DNA from: Nothopassalora personata
Lineage: Eukaryota > Ascomycota > Dothideomycetes > Mycosphaerellales > Mycosphaerellaceae
DNA length: 64,000 nucleotides
Assembly: GCA_033816765.1 (NCBI GenBank)
Contig: CM066289.1
Location: 2,356,001 to 2,420,000, forward strand
Direction: 5' to 3'
Below, one piece after another: positions 1 through 10,872 of the stretch (position 1 is the first letter of the stretch; the number at the start of each line of letters is the position of its first letter). The notes under the pieces are model-generated. The model made no database searches and was not told the DNA's origin. It saw nothing but the letters and a program-made list of their open reading frames with translations. The position numbers and the translations under genes are program-made.

Positions 1-1421
1 TGATCCGCACCCGTCAGGCTGTCACTCGAAGCTGGAGGCGGATCTTTAATCCAGCTCTTCGCTGTACCTCGAGCAGCAGATAGCTTCAGCTTGATGGGCG
101 AATGGAGTTTACCATTGTTTGCCGCGTCCTTAGGACGTGGACGTGTGGATGGACTGACCGGCAATGATGGAGCTATCTGCTTCACCAATCTGCCCGTGGG
201 CGCCGCGCCGAGCTCAATGGCAAACTCTGCACGGTCATTATCCTGCATTGCAATCTCGTTTCGAGGTGGTGATGACATAGGTGAGTCCATAGCAGGAGGT
301 GAAGGCTGTGCGGAATCGTGCTTAGATTTCTTGTTTGGTGGTTCTCCTGTATGCCGTGCAAGCAGGACGTTGGGTGATGTTGATCGCGACCTATCGAGAG
401 CTGGTGCCTTCTCAACGCTCGGAACGACAGCACTCTTGAACTTGTTGGATTCCATCCGAAGTGGACCAAGTACGAAGCCAGCCACAGAGCCATACTTCTT
501 TCCAGAGCCTGTGCTGACCACAACATCGATCACGGCCAGGTTCGAAGCGTCTTTCACGTGCTCAGGCAATGGCACTGCGGAGAGAGCGCTCAAGAAGGCA
601 GCACTTGGTGGGCCACTGCCGTCCTTATCCACACCCCTGTCGAGCGCCTCCTCCTTGAGTGCGGCACCGATGGTATCCCATCGGTATTGAGCAGTCTGCG
701 CGTCAGGCACTAGGTTGTCCGCTGTCCGATACACCCACGGCTTCTCCACTTGGCGATGGATGCGAACACCGGAGAAGAATGTCTGCTTATTGGTACTGAT
801 TGTGACGTTCGCCCTTCTAGGGTTGATGTATTCGCTCCCGATCAAGGCGCCGTTGAAGAAGACCTCGATCTTCAGGTCTGGAGTTTTGACAACCCCCCTC
901 TGGGGCGCCAGAGTCTTGATATGCGAACTGGTGCTCGTGGCGACGGTCAACATCAGTGCTTGCGGTTCTTGGTCAAGGCTGATACTGGTGTTTGCTGAAT
1001 GCTTGGCGAGATCAGATGACTCTGCCAGCAGCTGAGATTCAGGAGCATCTTCGAGTGCTGTTAGGTCGGAGTCGTCCTCGGTCGTGGTCTGGTCGCGTGG
1101 GATCCCGCTTCGCATCCGCTCAGAAGCTTCAGCCATGAGGAATGGGGTTCGCTCGTTCGGGCCTGCATCAGGTTAATTAGCAGCCGCCAATATCTTTACA
1201 CGTGAGAACTCACCAAGATACTGCAGGACACCTGGAGTCTTGCCATTGGGGCCAATGGGTCCGATAGGTCTCTCGCGCAATTTTTGGCCAGCGTCGAAGG
1301 CCTTCTTGACGCGCTTCTCCTGTTGCGCAGTCTCGGCGAGGTTGATGCTGTCGGATAGGGTGTCCTGAAGAGGTGCTATCGACAGCGTGGCTGTGATGCC
1401 TCTTGCGCTGAAGCTCGGCAT
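1..1421 (-). CDS. Conserved fungal protein of unknown function, 3' end outside window
   Basis: Two exons are visible: 1421..1214 and 1162..<1. The 51-nt intron 1163..1213 has a GTGAGT donor, a GCTAAT-type branch region and a GCAG acceptor; joining it preserves the frame (LQYLG-PNERTPFL). Exon 2 stays open to the left edge, so the C-terminus is missing. The visible part, about 455 residues, starts MPSFSARGITAT. It has a conserved-looking GPIGPNGKTPGVLQYLGPNE segment, an acidic serine-rich linker, a more ordered middle (KIEVFFNGALIGSEYINPRR), and then a disordered Ser/Pro/Lys tail with KKSK, suggesting a nuclear protein. I do not recognise a named family. The start is the first ATG of the open frame. 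Reading-frame continuity and splice logic make a real gene likely; function is unknown. Confidence 0.7.
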
Positions 1422-1727
1422 TATTGTGATGTCCGCGATGTTGGTGTGGCGTTCGCGCGACTTTCATAAGGAAGCTGCGCAGTTGAGCGTTTCAGACCGG
1501 CCCATCTTGCCGCTGAGTGACTTCCGCGTTGAGCAGGAGCGGCCACATGCAGCCGTTGGCATGAACATGAAGTCCCGCCACACGATGAAGTGATTTTGCA
1601 ACATGTGACGGCAGCACGTCTGCAGTTTTCGCCTCGAGCACAGATGGCCAAAGCACACGGCCACACTCCTCTTCATCCTCGTCATGACCTCATCTTCTTC
1701 CGTTTCATCATTCCAAACTCATCAAAT
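1422..1727. other. Intergenic, upstream of the gene starting at 1421
   Basis: This stretch lies between the 5' end of one minus-strand gene and the 3' end of the next. The open frames in it are short and overlap on both strands. I see no RNA gene or repeat; it presumably holds the promoter of the left gene. Confidence 0.5.
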
Positions 1728-2573
1728 TCATGTTCGTGGCCTTCCTTCCGTGATAATTCCCAAGCTCGGCCCCTCGAGGCTGTCCCCCAGCTCAACCATA
1801 GTCCGATCGTACACCCTGCCAATGGACATATCAAACGTATCATCATCCTCATCTGGCTCGTCCAAGTCATTACCCTCGAGCACTAGCTCGCCATCAGTAT
1901 CGGTATCCATCTTGTCCTCATCCTCAACCTCAACCTCCTGCACCCGCTCATCCTCAAACTCGCCCTTCTTGAAAGCCTCCACCACATTTCTCCTTGTCCG
2001 CTCGACAATGCTCCTGATCCTAACCTGCTCCGTCCCAGTCACAGCTCTGCCATTGTCAAACCCCGGCAACCTCTCACCCGTGTCAACATCCCGTCCTTGC
2101 AGCAGACTCGCAAACGCATGGTCCGTCTTGTGCAGCAGTTTGAACAGTGCCTTCGGACTGGGTGGCATGCCCTGCACGAGAGTCTCAACAAACAGTGCAA
2201 TACTGATCAAGTAGGAGACCTGTAGATGTGGGCTACCGCTGATCCAAATGAGGTCCACCAGCTCCTGGATATCCTTGCAAGCTTCCTTCATCGTTCCGTA
2301 TCCTTGCACGTCGCCCCAAGTATCTGCCTTGTCGCGATCGATGTTCGAGAAGTGCTTCGTACATGGAGACGTGCGTTTCGCGAAGCGGCGCTGGATATGT
2401 AAGATCTGTTGGTCCGCATATCGTATGAATGCGCTTTCTTTGCTGCCGCCAGCTCGAAGAGGCGAATCACGCGGGCGTGGAAGAATTGATCGGCCACTGG
2501 TTGTGCTGGAGACCACAGATGAAGCTGGCGGTGATAGCATGAAACCACCGCTCGGTGGTGGGGATGTTGCCAT
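1728..2573 (-). CDS. Conserved fungal protein, function unknown (helical core, acidic tail)
   Basis: A single-exon frame of 281 residues starting MATSPPPSGGFMLSPP. The ATG at 2573 has A at -3 and G at +4. The open frame extends 22 codons further up, but only from a TTG. Residues 1-45 are Ser/Pro-rich; residues 50-200 look helical and conserved (KESAFIRYADQQILHIQRRFAKR, EACKDIQELVDLIWISG, and a segment with SPKALFKLLHKTDHAFASLL). The C-terminal third is strongly acidic (VEVEDEDKMDTDTDGE). From memory, relatives in other filamentous fungi carry automatic labels such as 'meiotic recombination protein DMC1', but no RecA-type Walker motif is visible here, so I do not transfer that name. Function unknown. 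Confidence 0.75.
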   Translation of the reverse strand: MATSPPPSGGFMLSPPASSVVSSTTSGRSILPRPRDSPLRAGGSKESAFIRYADQQILHIQRRFAKRTSPCTKHFSNIDRDKADTWGDVQGYGTMKEACKDIQELVDLIWISGSPHLQVSYLISIALFVETLVQGMPPSPKALFKLLHKTDHAFASLLQGRDVDTGERLPGFDNGRAVTGTEQVRIRSIVERTRRNVVEAFKKGEFEDERVQEVEVEDEDKMDTDTDGELVLEGNDLDEPDEDDDTFDMSIGRVYDRTMVELGDSLEGPSLGIITEGRPRT

Positions 2574-3014
2574 GATCGGCGTGTCGTTGCCGTTCACGGT
2601 GGCATGAATGTGATGGAATTTCAGTACTTGAAAGTACAAGTTGCTGTTGGCTTATCGCGTCATGGTGAGAGCTTTCTGGTCGTGACAAGCCTTGCAAGCT
2701 GCAGCAACGGTCCTTGAGTGGCCAAGACAAATACCAAAACCACGCGACATGGAAACTTTCAATATGCAACGTATCGAGGTAGAAAGATAATAAAGGTACA
2801 TCGGAAGATGACTAAAACGTCGATGTCTTTTTTTTTCCTGAAACATTACGTTCTGTGATACTATATGAGTACAAGGTTCATGATTCTCCAAGTCCATTGC
2901 TATGCACCTTTTCCATCGCTATGCTAAAGCCTGGTCATGCAGAGAATCATAAGTCGAGCGTAGATGATGTCGTTATTGCTGGTTCTCCTTCATTGATGTG
3001 GGTCGCGAAATCGC
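2574..3014. other. Intergenic, promoter side of the 1728..2573 gene
   Basis: About 440 bases between the start of one minus-strand gene and the stop of the cerato-platanin gene. It contains a T-run near 2828-2838. No gene, repeat or RNA is supported. Confidence 0.45.
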
Positions 3015-3507
3015 TCATGCGTTGAACTCGATGGATCGCTTTGGCGTGAGACCGCACTGGCTCACATCGACTTGGGTGACAGTGGCCTCGACACGACCCT
3101 TAGCTACCGCCTGGCCGCCGGTGAGTTGATCCATGGCCTCCTTGCTGAGGTTGACGCCTTGAGCAACGTGGTCCACAGCCACGAAGTTGATGCTCTTGCC
3201 GTTGTACCTGGATGGATGTTAGTACCTGTGGCGATTCGTTGGCTGGATGTCGAACTTACGTGACTTGATAACACTTTCCACATTGTGGAGAGTTCCATCC
3301 TGCGATGTCACTCGAGCCACCGATGAGTGGGAAGCCTGGAATAGCTCCCTGGGTTTGGTAGCCGTACTTGGTGATCAAGCCGTTGTCACCGTCGGAGCAG
3401 GAGACGGCGGTGAGTGATCGTGCCGCCTGATCGTAGCCTTCATCGTAGCTGACAGTGGTGGCCGAGGCAACGGCCGCAATGAGAGCGACGATTCCAGCGG
3501 TCTTCAT
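3015..3507 (-). CDS. Cerato-platanin family secreted protein
   Basis: Two exons, 3507..3260 and 3207..3015, with a 52-nt intron (GTAAGT donor, ATCCAG acceptor) that joins QVT to [12 protein letters not shown]. The spliced product is 146 residues, the usual size for this family. It begins with a secretion signal ([16 protein letters not shown]) followed by [10 protein letters not shown], the typical mature N-terminus. Four cysteines are present ([20 protein letters not shown]), matching the two disulfides of cerato-platanins. Family members are small secreted beta-barrel proteins found in the fungal wall and medium; they bind chitin oligomers and are recognised by plants as elicitors. Assignment to the family is strong; the role in this organism is inference. 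Confidence 0.93.
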
Positions 3508-4345
3508 GTTGGCGTGTTGGATGTATTGCTGATGATTGGGTCGAAACTGGTAATGCTGAGCTGTTTTGTACGATTTCTGTATGCTGATGTGGCTGTTACT
3601 GATGAAGCGAGAACAAACGAAAGTGAGGGAGCGAGCTTATATGTGCTGCTGGAGACGCAATGTCGCTGCCGATATATGAGACACTTGCCTAATCATGTCT
3701 TGCAGGAGTGGAGGCTCCTCCTCCTCAATACGAGCGTCTGGTGATGCGCATGCCACATACAAAGCTCGCTAAGTCGGCCATAACGTCAAAGTGGAGTATA
3801 TCTCCACCAGCAGTAGTGGGATACATCGTCCTGGGCCCGTATCCGGTAGCAGGAAGAGGTCGAAGGCTTGGCCTGTACAGTACTTCTAACCCGTTGTGAG
3901 GAGTGATCGGCTTGTGGCACAGCAAGAAGCGAGATCGCTGCGACCCTCTTAGTTCTATGTAACGCAGTAGCTGTGAAGCGAGCAGTCAAGTAGCGTTGCA
4001 ACCTTTCCACCGACCTGCTATTGATAGCGTTTGGATGGAATCTGCTCGTCCTCAACGGTGAAGGAGGCGGAAAGACAAACGCAGTTGCCACAAAACTTGC
4101 CCGAGCAGGAAAGGATCTTTCCCCGTGACTTTCAGTGTCATCGCTAAGCGACATGTCCCATCACTAGCACTGCCAAGCAGCTGTCCGGCTACGTACATGT
4201 GGCAATGTCTCTATCAAGCAGCGTATCCGCAATTTTTTCCTTCTGTAATTGGCATACCGACGCCGGTCGACTGAAGAGTCCTGGTCTCGCTTGCGCGTGT
4301 TGGTCGTCGTATTACACATTCGGGAAAATGCTCGGAAGCTCCAAG
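3508..4345. other. Intergenic, cerato-platanin promoter region
   Basis: About 840 bases upstream of the cerato-platanin start and upstream of the unknown plus-strand gene. Open frames here, such as 3786..4154 on the minus strand, have no protein-like composition. A 46-codon ATG frame at 4207 ends at the TAA at 4346 and could contain the missing first exon of the next gene, but no in-phase splice was found. Confidence 0.4.
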
Positions 4346-4348
4346 TAA

Positions 4349-5024
4349 AACATTGATGTCAACGTGACACGAGACGATGCTCAAGACACCGACGGCGAAG
4401 GCGACCACGTGTTCAGCAGAGCGCAGGCAGCATGGGTTCTCTCCATAGAGCCGCACAAGCACCATATCCCCGGCGTACCACACAACAACGACCCGGAGCC
4501 GATCCGCATCAGCGCCGTGCAAAAGGACGACGGGTCGTACAGCGTTGAGACGCACGGCATTCGAGGCGATCCTGTTGTGTTAGGCAACATTCTCGTAGCA
4601 GAGAACATCAAGAGCACACCGGACCAAGTGCAAAGCATCCTGAGGGAGAACCTCGTCACAGGCTCGTCCAGTCTGCCCTCAGAACACACTTCGGAGAATG
4701 AGCCTGAGCATTGGATGCGGAGAGGTGAGCAGCTACAGCATGTACCAAGTCAGTGTACTGAAATCGATAGCTTTGCATATGCTCCAAGCGCAGCATCTTC
4801 TTGAAGGTTTCGATGTCGGCGAGTTCATGACGTTTACTCATGGTTATGCTGTCAATCGTGCGCAGCATGAAGCTCCAGCCATGGTCGCGTACTCCAAGCT
4901 CAATAAAGACCACGAGAAGAAGGCAAAGAAGCACGGCTTCTGGGTTGACTATCCGCAGGCAAGCAAAGTGAACCCGAGAGGCCGCATTGAAGGCGATTCG
5001 AGCCAGTGCGGGAATCTTATGTAA
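4349..5024 (+). CDS. Unknown fungal protein, 5' exon not located
   Basis: The frame is open from 4349 (after TAA at 4346) to 4724. It then splices over a 46-nt intron (4725..4770, GTGAGC donor, CGATAG acceptor) into 4771..5024, ending TAA. The join gives HWMRRA-LHMLQAQHLLEG in frame. No ATG lies in the first open part, so the true start must be in an upstream exon or the start is lost. The protein has a segment SIEPHKHHIPGVPHNNDPEP, then VETHGIRGDPVVLGNILVAE, a helical LHMLQAQHLLEGFDVGEFMT, and a lysine-rich YSKLNKDHEKKAKKHGFW near the end. No family recognised. Composition favours real coding sequence over the overlapping minus-strand frame 4656..5090. Confidence 0.55.
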
Positions 5025-5159
5025 TTTGGCGGTTCGCAATGCATAGTGAGTCCAGCATGTCACGTCTCGCGAGGAGCTGGCATGAATCAAGGGCTTTCAC
5101 ATGGATATCACTCATGCTTTATGGTCTATGTGTACAATGTCACGCGTATCGGCGCTCGG

Positions 5160-6540
5160 CTATGCAATCAATGTACCGAACGATAAGGCCACTACGACAC
5201 AGCTCAAAATCAACCCCGTCCGGTCAGCCGTACCATGCTGAGATGTGTCCGTCGCACCTGCTGTTGTGCTAACTCTGGAATCCGGCCTGCTGGAACTTGC
5301 TGGCGTGGAGCTGGACTGCGAACTGGAGGCGCGTCCACCTGCAACCGTCATGGCACTTCGACCAGTACCCGCGATAATGTCACCGGAAGGCCCAGCGCTG
5401 ACGACTTGAGCATCCATGGTGACTGCTGCTGCACCCGATGGGAGTGTTCCTTGCTGCCCCGCCGTTAAACACCGCAAAAGCGCCGTCTAGGCCATTGGCC
5501 TTGAGGATGGTAAAGTGCTCAAAGCAAACGTTGGCCACCACAGGTTTGACTCCTGGCGACGGTGCTGATCCTGGTGTGACCGTGACGGCCGCATTGCCTT
5601 TGCCGATGACGACGCCCGGCAGAGCCAGCGCTGATGACTTGACTTCCGATGGTTAATGCTGGTCCACCAGGAGCAACTGTTTGGGTCTCCTTACCATCGG
5701 CCTCTTCGGCAGCACCATCTTGACCAGCAATCGGACCCACTGTGAAGTGCTGAGTTCCGACGGTGGCGATCGCTGGGGCGTGGCCCAGTGTTGGTGGATC
5801 CTGGTTTTGGGCAGGCTCTGCTCCTCGAGATGGCAGTGGCGGCGTTGGCACAACAATGCCACCAGTCGCTGACGCCGGCTGATTTAGATCCTGGTCACAA
5901 TCTTGCCACATGAGGTTTGACAATCTGGCACCGTGTCCGGCAGTTTGCAAGAAGGCTTTGTTGGGACTTTCGTGCCGCTCATATTTGCTGCAGCCACACT
6001 GGCAAAGAGGGTCTCGGTGCTCACATAGGTCTCTCTTGTCGTCGGGACAGAGGCTTTGCGTGATGACTGTGCTCGAGGTCGTGTCGGTAGTCTGTGTCGA
6101 GATTGTGAATCCGCCGTTGACTCCCATGTTGACTGTTTGTACGAACTACGATCGTCTCGATGGTGGTCACCCTAGAAGGTACAGCGGAATATGTCTCTAG
6201 ATCAGTCCTCGAGATAGTCGTGATCGCAGAGCCGACTGTCTGTGAGCAATTTGAAACGACTGCCCACGAGGCTGAAGCTGAAGCATAGCTCGCCGACCAG
6301 TACGTTTCCCATGAGGCATAACATCCATCTAAACCATTCTTAGCGGCTTGAGTAGCTGTCGCAGTGGAGCTGAGGCCCAGCCCAGATGCAATGTAGTCTC
6401 CCTCCAATCACAATCACAGCATCAGCCACCAAGATTGTCAGTACAATCTCCGTGAGAACTGTCGACAAAAGAACGTACGAGCTGCCCTGCGCAACGAATG
6501 CAACGCTCAAGCTAAGGAAGAAAGATGAATGCCTCAACAT
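5160..6540 (-). pseudogene. Broken GPI-anchored Ser/Thr-rich cell-surface protein
   Basis: Consecutive minus-strand frames carry pieces of one surface protein. An ATG at 6540 opens a signal peptide (MLRHSSFFLSLSVAFVAQGS). A Ser-rich stretch 6407..6150 (GCYASWETYWSASYASASAS) follows. Then come a Cys-rich segment (CPDDKRDLCEHRDPLCQCGC) and repeats of the fungal type 'V-x-G-x-QVISAG-x-GVVIGKG' over 5800..5380. A Ser-rich spacer and a hydrophobic tail (LILSCVVVALSFGTLIA) that looks like a GPI-anchor signal close it. The frame changes near 6145, near 5620 (ISAGSAG to VVIGKGNAAV) and near 5465. No GT-AG intron of normal size fits the last two, so they look like indels. Either a decayed gene or, less likely, a multi-intron gene or assembly errors. 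Confidence 0.6.
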
Positions 6541-6971
6541 GACTCCAAATTACGCGTCGACTTTGCAATACGCAACCGTCTATTGAGAACTCTCCAGAAA
6601 CAGATCTAGCGAGAAGCAGAGGTGGGTTGACTTCGTGACATGGAAAGATGATAAGAGAGAAAGAGTAACGCACCTGGCTGAGCAAGCAGTCGTACCTTGC
6701 AGTGAGGCTGAGTAGCTAAATCACGTACAGACTGCTTCAGTAGACGCCTCGTCTGTGCAGACCCACAACTTGCCCTACAGCTTCGAATAGGACGGCCCTA
6801 AAGACGTAGCGAGAGCTTTGGCACAGTGGCGCGTGCGTCCCAAGTTATGACGAGCCCGGCGAGCCGAAAGCTTCCATGGAGCCGTTGGAGCATTGTAGAG
6901 ATATAAGTAGGTCGTGTTTCATTCATCGTAGGTCTCGTATGCCTCATCTACTTCGTTGTCTCGGATCAACA
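6541..6971. other. Intergenic, 3' of alpha-glucosidase and 5' of surface-protein pseudogene
   Basis: About 430 bases between two minus-strand genes. No open frame, repeat or RNA gene worth reporting was seen. Confidence 0.45.
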
Positions 6972-9900
6972 CTACGACCACTTCAAAGTCCAATCGCTAG
7001 CCCATGCGCCCTCGCTTGTTGCATTCTGCAAGCCCTTCACGCTCAGCACCTTGCTTGTGCTGTTGTAGGCCACACCACAGCTGATCTGCATGCCATTGAG
7101 CGTAACGGAGCTTGGCTCACTCTGGACACCAAGGACCGTGACGTTGGCCAGGCTGTTAGTGTCCTCGTAAAGACCACGAGAGGAAGCATAGAGTGTGCCA
7201 TTCGATGCCGTTAGATCGACGAGCAGTGTCGATGGCGGTGCTACGCTCACACCGTCGTCGAGGTAAATCTGGCCTGTAGCAGAGCCGTCCTTGTCGAGGG
7301 CCGCAATCAAGCTCCAAGAGCTTTTACGACATTCTGCGGTGGTGTAAAGTGCCTCCTGCTGCGGCAACACATATCCACCACGAATGTGGACCGGGATGTG
7401 GCCAAGTGGAGCTGCCAGTGTATTGTTCTTGCCGGCTGTCGCATCGATGGCCCCTTGGGTGTACCAGTCGTACCAGACCTCTCCGTGCTTCACACCAGGA
7501 AATATGGCGCCGACCTCGGTCTGCCCTTGGCCCAAAGCCGGTGATACAAGGATAGCTGGTCCGAGCAGAAACTGGGTGTCAAGGGACGCCAGGCTTGGGT
7601 CATTAGGAAATTCCCAGGAGAGCGCTCGCATCACGGTGCTTCCAGTGGTATGTGCCAGGTAGAAGAGCGTGTACATGTATGGCAGCAGCGAGTATCGAAT
7701 AGCCATGGCCGTTTTGGCCGCTTCAGCCACGGATTCCCACACATATGCTTCCTGGGAATTGGCCGAGAGTGTGTTGTGGTTCCTGTAGAAAGGAAAGAAA
7801 GCAGACAGCTGCATCCATCGATTGCACAGCTCTTCATCCGAGTTTCCATTAAAGCCACAGGTGTCGACGCCGAACTGTCAGACATTAGAGTGGGCCTTCT
7901 TAGATGCAAAATTAGTAGACTTACCATCGGAATACCAAAGAGCGCAAAGTTCAGCGCTTGTGAGATGCTGAAGTACATGTACGCAAACAAACTCGTGTTA
8001 TCACCTCCCCAGTGACCGGCATACTTACCAGATCCGGCAAAAGTGCTTCGCCCGATGATGAAAGGCCGCTTCTCCGGAAAGATTGCAAGTAAGGCCTGGT
8101 AGGTAGCGTTCAGGATTTGGTGGCCGAAGAGATTGTGAACATCGTACTCCTCTACGCCGTCAACGTGAGTGGCATTAGGGCTGACGGCGTGCACAGCAAG
8201 GTCGCCGTTTACATTGTTGATGACATATGGCGGCTGATTGACATTTCGTACTCCAGGCGTAACGGCAGGTGCGTCGAAGTATGCGGTTGTCGCAGTGCCC
8301 GCAGGGGTAGCAGAGGCCACAGCAGAAGCCTGAGATGCAGACAGTGATGCGGCTGCCGATGCTTCGGTGGCGTTTGTCAAGTTGAAGCCCTCAGGGTACG
8401 TGAAGATTTTGCTTCCTTCCTCTCCAGGCAGGCCGAATGGTGGGTGAACTGGGTTCAGACTAAGATTCCCACTTCCACAGCTTCCGACGCAGAAAGAGGA
8501 GACTTCCGACATATCGATCCAAATTCCATCCCAGGGCACATTCTTGTGGTGTGCCATCATTGAGTCAGTCCACCATGGCACGGCTTCACCAGAATGCCAG
8601 TCTGGGAAAACAGTGTAACCTGGCCAGACAGATCCAATGTACTGGCTACCATCTGGGTTCTTCAAGAAGACGCCACGATCGTTGCCATCCGTGTAGATGG
8701 AGTAGTTGTCCGAGGCGTTATTGGGGTTAGGAATGTAGATTGCAGAGTCGACGATAGGAACGTAGTGCTGGCCATTCGCATGCAGTCGGCTAAGGAACTC
8801 CTGGCCAGCTGGGTATGGGAAAGTGTTAAGGTCATTCTCGAAGTCGCGATACTGGAACATATAGTCGATGTCGGTCCAAACAGTCTCTAGAGGAATGTCA
8901 AAGTCACGATAAGTATTGACAACATCCTCGAGCTCAGTCCAGTTCTTGTAGCCCCATCGGCATTGGTGGAAGCCGAACGACCAGTACGGCTGGTTGGCGG
9001 GAAGCCCAATGGCGCCGAGCTGATATTGCTTCGTGACTGCACCTTGTGTTGGGCCATCGAAGATGAAGAGATCAATGTTTCCACCCAATGAACGCCACGT
9101 CAGATTCGTTGGTAGCATAAGTGCTTCCATGCCGTGTGCGTTGCGCAAGAACACACCGTGACTATAGCCGACATAATCGTTATCTGTTGTGGTGTTCTGA
9201 GTCGTGACCAGAGTATGCTCCCCGGTGTGTTCGTCTATCTCGTAGTATCTTGTATCCAGATAGAACGGGTGCACTCCATAGATGTTCTCATCGATTGGGT
9301 CGCCAGCATCAGCGGCATAGAAAGTAGCAGTGAAGTTGTTGCCGAGTCGCAGTCCGTGGATTCGCTCGCCCATACCGTACATGTTGTATCCTTCCGGCAT
9401 CTGGGAGACGAACTCGATGAATTGGTTCTCGTAGACAAGAATGGAACCGGTGGTATCGAAAAGGACATCTCCGGTAGATTTTCGAAGTACTGTGAAAGCG
9501 AACGTAGGCTGATTGGACCAGCTGAATTGCAAGTCTATTGTCTGGCCATCCTGTCCTTGCTCAGGCTCTGGCACAATATCGTCACTGAGAAGATACTGGC
9601 TGCTGTTGCTGCTGTCGAGGTAGGCGGGCTGGATCGAGATACGCATTCGATGCGCAGACTGCACGTCCAGCTCGAAAGACAAAATCTCGATGTCGGTCCC
9701 GTAGACATTGCACTGCATTACATCAGCTGATGTTTCGTGATAAGCGATTTGCAACCACTTACAGCCCCGCCAGCAAGACCCAAAGTAGCAGTAAAGCCAA
9801 ACTCAGTGTTCGTCACATTGCTGGCCTTGTACCCAGGACACAGAGCCTGCGCCTGCTTCGCAGTGGGATCCTTGATGTTAGGCAGCAGATTCGGTCCAAT

Positions 9901-10095
9901 ATCAGCCTCCGCCGGCACTGTGAAGGGGACAGAGTAAAGACTGGTAGTCCCAGACACAGTCGCAGACGCGATTGAGCCCGTTGAGCTACCACGCGCCGTA
10001 GTCGCAAGCCCATCGGCAGCGTTCGAAGACGAGTCTTGCGCAACAGCAAAAGACGACAAAGCAAGCAATGCCTGCGGCCAGTGACATCGCGCCAT
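6972..10095 (-). CDS. Secreted alpha-glucosidase, glycoside hydrolase family 31
   Basis: Three exons, 10095..9763, 9712..7925 and 7874..6972, with two 50-nt introns (GTAAGT donors; GCAG and ACAG acceptors), all phase 0. The product is 1007 residues, normal for fungal maltase-type GH31. The N-terminus is a signal peptide (MARCHWPQALLALSSFAVAQ); I chose the ATG at 10095 because it starts this signal directly. The catalytic nucleophile motif WIDMSE sits near residue 510 and the acid/base motif HWGGDN near residue 680. It should hydrolyse terminal alpha-1,4-linked glucose from maltose, maltodextrins and starch outside the cell. Many N-x-S/T sites and a Ser/Ala/Thr-rich insert (near residue 560) support secretion. 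A GTGGGG sequence at 10313-10318, about 220 bases upstream, matches the CreA consensus SYGGRG; carbon repression is plausible but unproven. Confidence 0.96.
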
Positions 10096-10872
10096 GGCTA
10101 CCCAGTCACTCGAAGTATTGGCGAACAGGCGGAGGAATGGGGAGTCCATGTTCACGGGTGTCACCCACCTGGTATTATTATACCAGTATTGCCGTCGCGT
10201 AACATCCGCGATGTGGAGTAGTGATCGTTTTTTGCCCCGCCAAAAACTGTCGACGATGTCACGAGCTGATGGTAGGAACAAGTATAGCGTGGGTGTATGT
10301 GAAGTGGCTCAGGTGGGGTTTCACCGAATGCGGGTCATCAGTGCAAACATGTCGGTTAGGCAGTGTCGCCGCGAAAGACTCCGAAGAGGCAGCCACGTGT
10401 GTCATGATTGCTCCTGCGGTATAATATACCACACACTGCGACCTACCCGTGAGAGCCCGCGTGCAGGTACCAAAGATATGCTGTGATGAGGTCGCAGCAA
10501 GCAAATAAGAAGTGAGTCTCCCCAAAAGCTTGGACTCCTTGTTGTGGAGATGTGGAGAGGCTGGAGAACCATGTCATGTCACTCAGTCGGACCGATACAG
10601 ACACTTCACTGCGTGGCTTTTCATATGGAGATCAGCTTGCAGGATGATGCCGCGAAGCCGGCATTGGAAGGCCTTTTCAAACACCCAGGTCGGCATTTCA
10701 CGGCGTATGAGAAAGAGTCCAAACTACACGTCTTTCTATAACCACTCTATACTACAAGACTTCTCGCGCTATGCGACTCTCTGCCGGCACAAATCCACAC
10801 GCCTGCGTATGAGGGCAATATGCCATTCCACCGACTTCTATCCAGAACTCCGTCGATCATGCACTGCATTCA
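10096..10872. other. Intergenic, alpha-glucosidase promoter region
   Basis: About 780 bases upstream of the GH31 gene and downstream of the C2-domain gene. A possible CreA site (GTGGGG) lies at 10313-10318. The open frames 10094..10486 and 10512..10958 look non-coding. Confidence 0.4.

Noticed and set aside
560..600. Apparent frameshift in the left-edge gene
   Set aside because: Re-reading the bases (CTCTCT rather than CTCT) shows the frame continues without interruption.
91..690. Plus-strand 199-codon frame
   Set aside because: It is the complement of the open minus-strand frame of the gene starting at 1421, which has consistent splicing and a better composition.
3786..4154. 122-codon minus-strand frame
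   Set aside because: Random-like composition, no domain, in the promoter of cerato-platanin.
9134..9730. 198-codon plus-strand frame
   Set aside because: Antisense shadow of the alpha-glucosidase exon 2.
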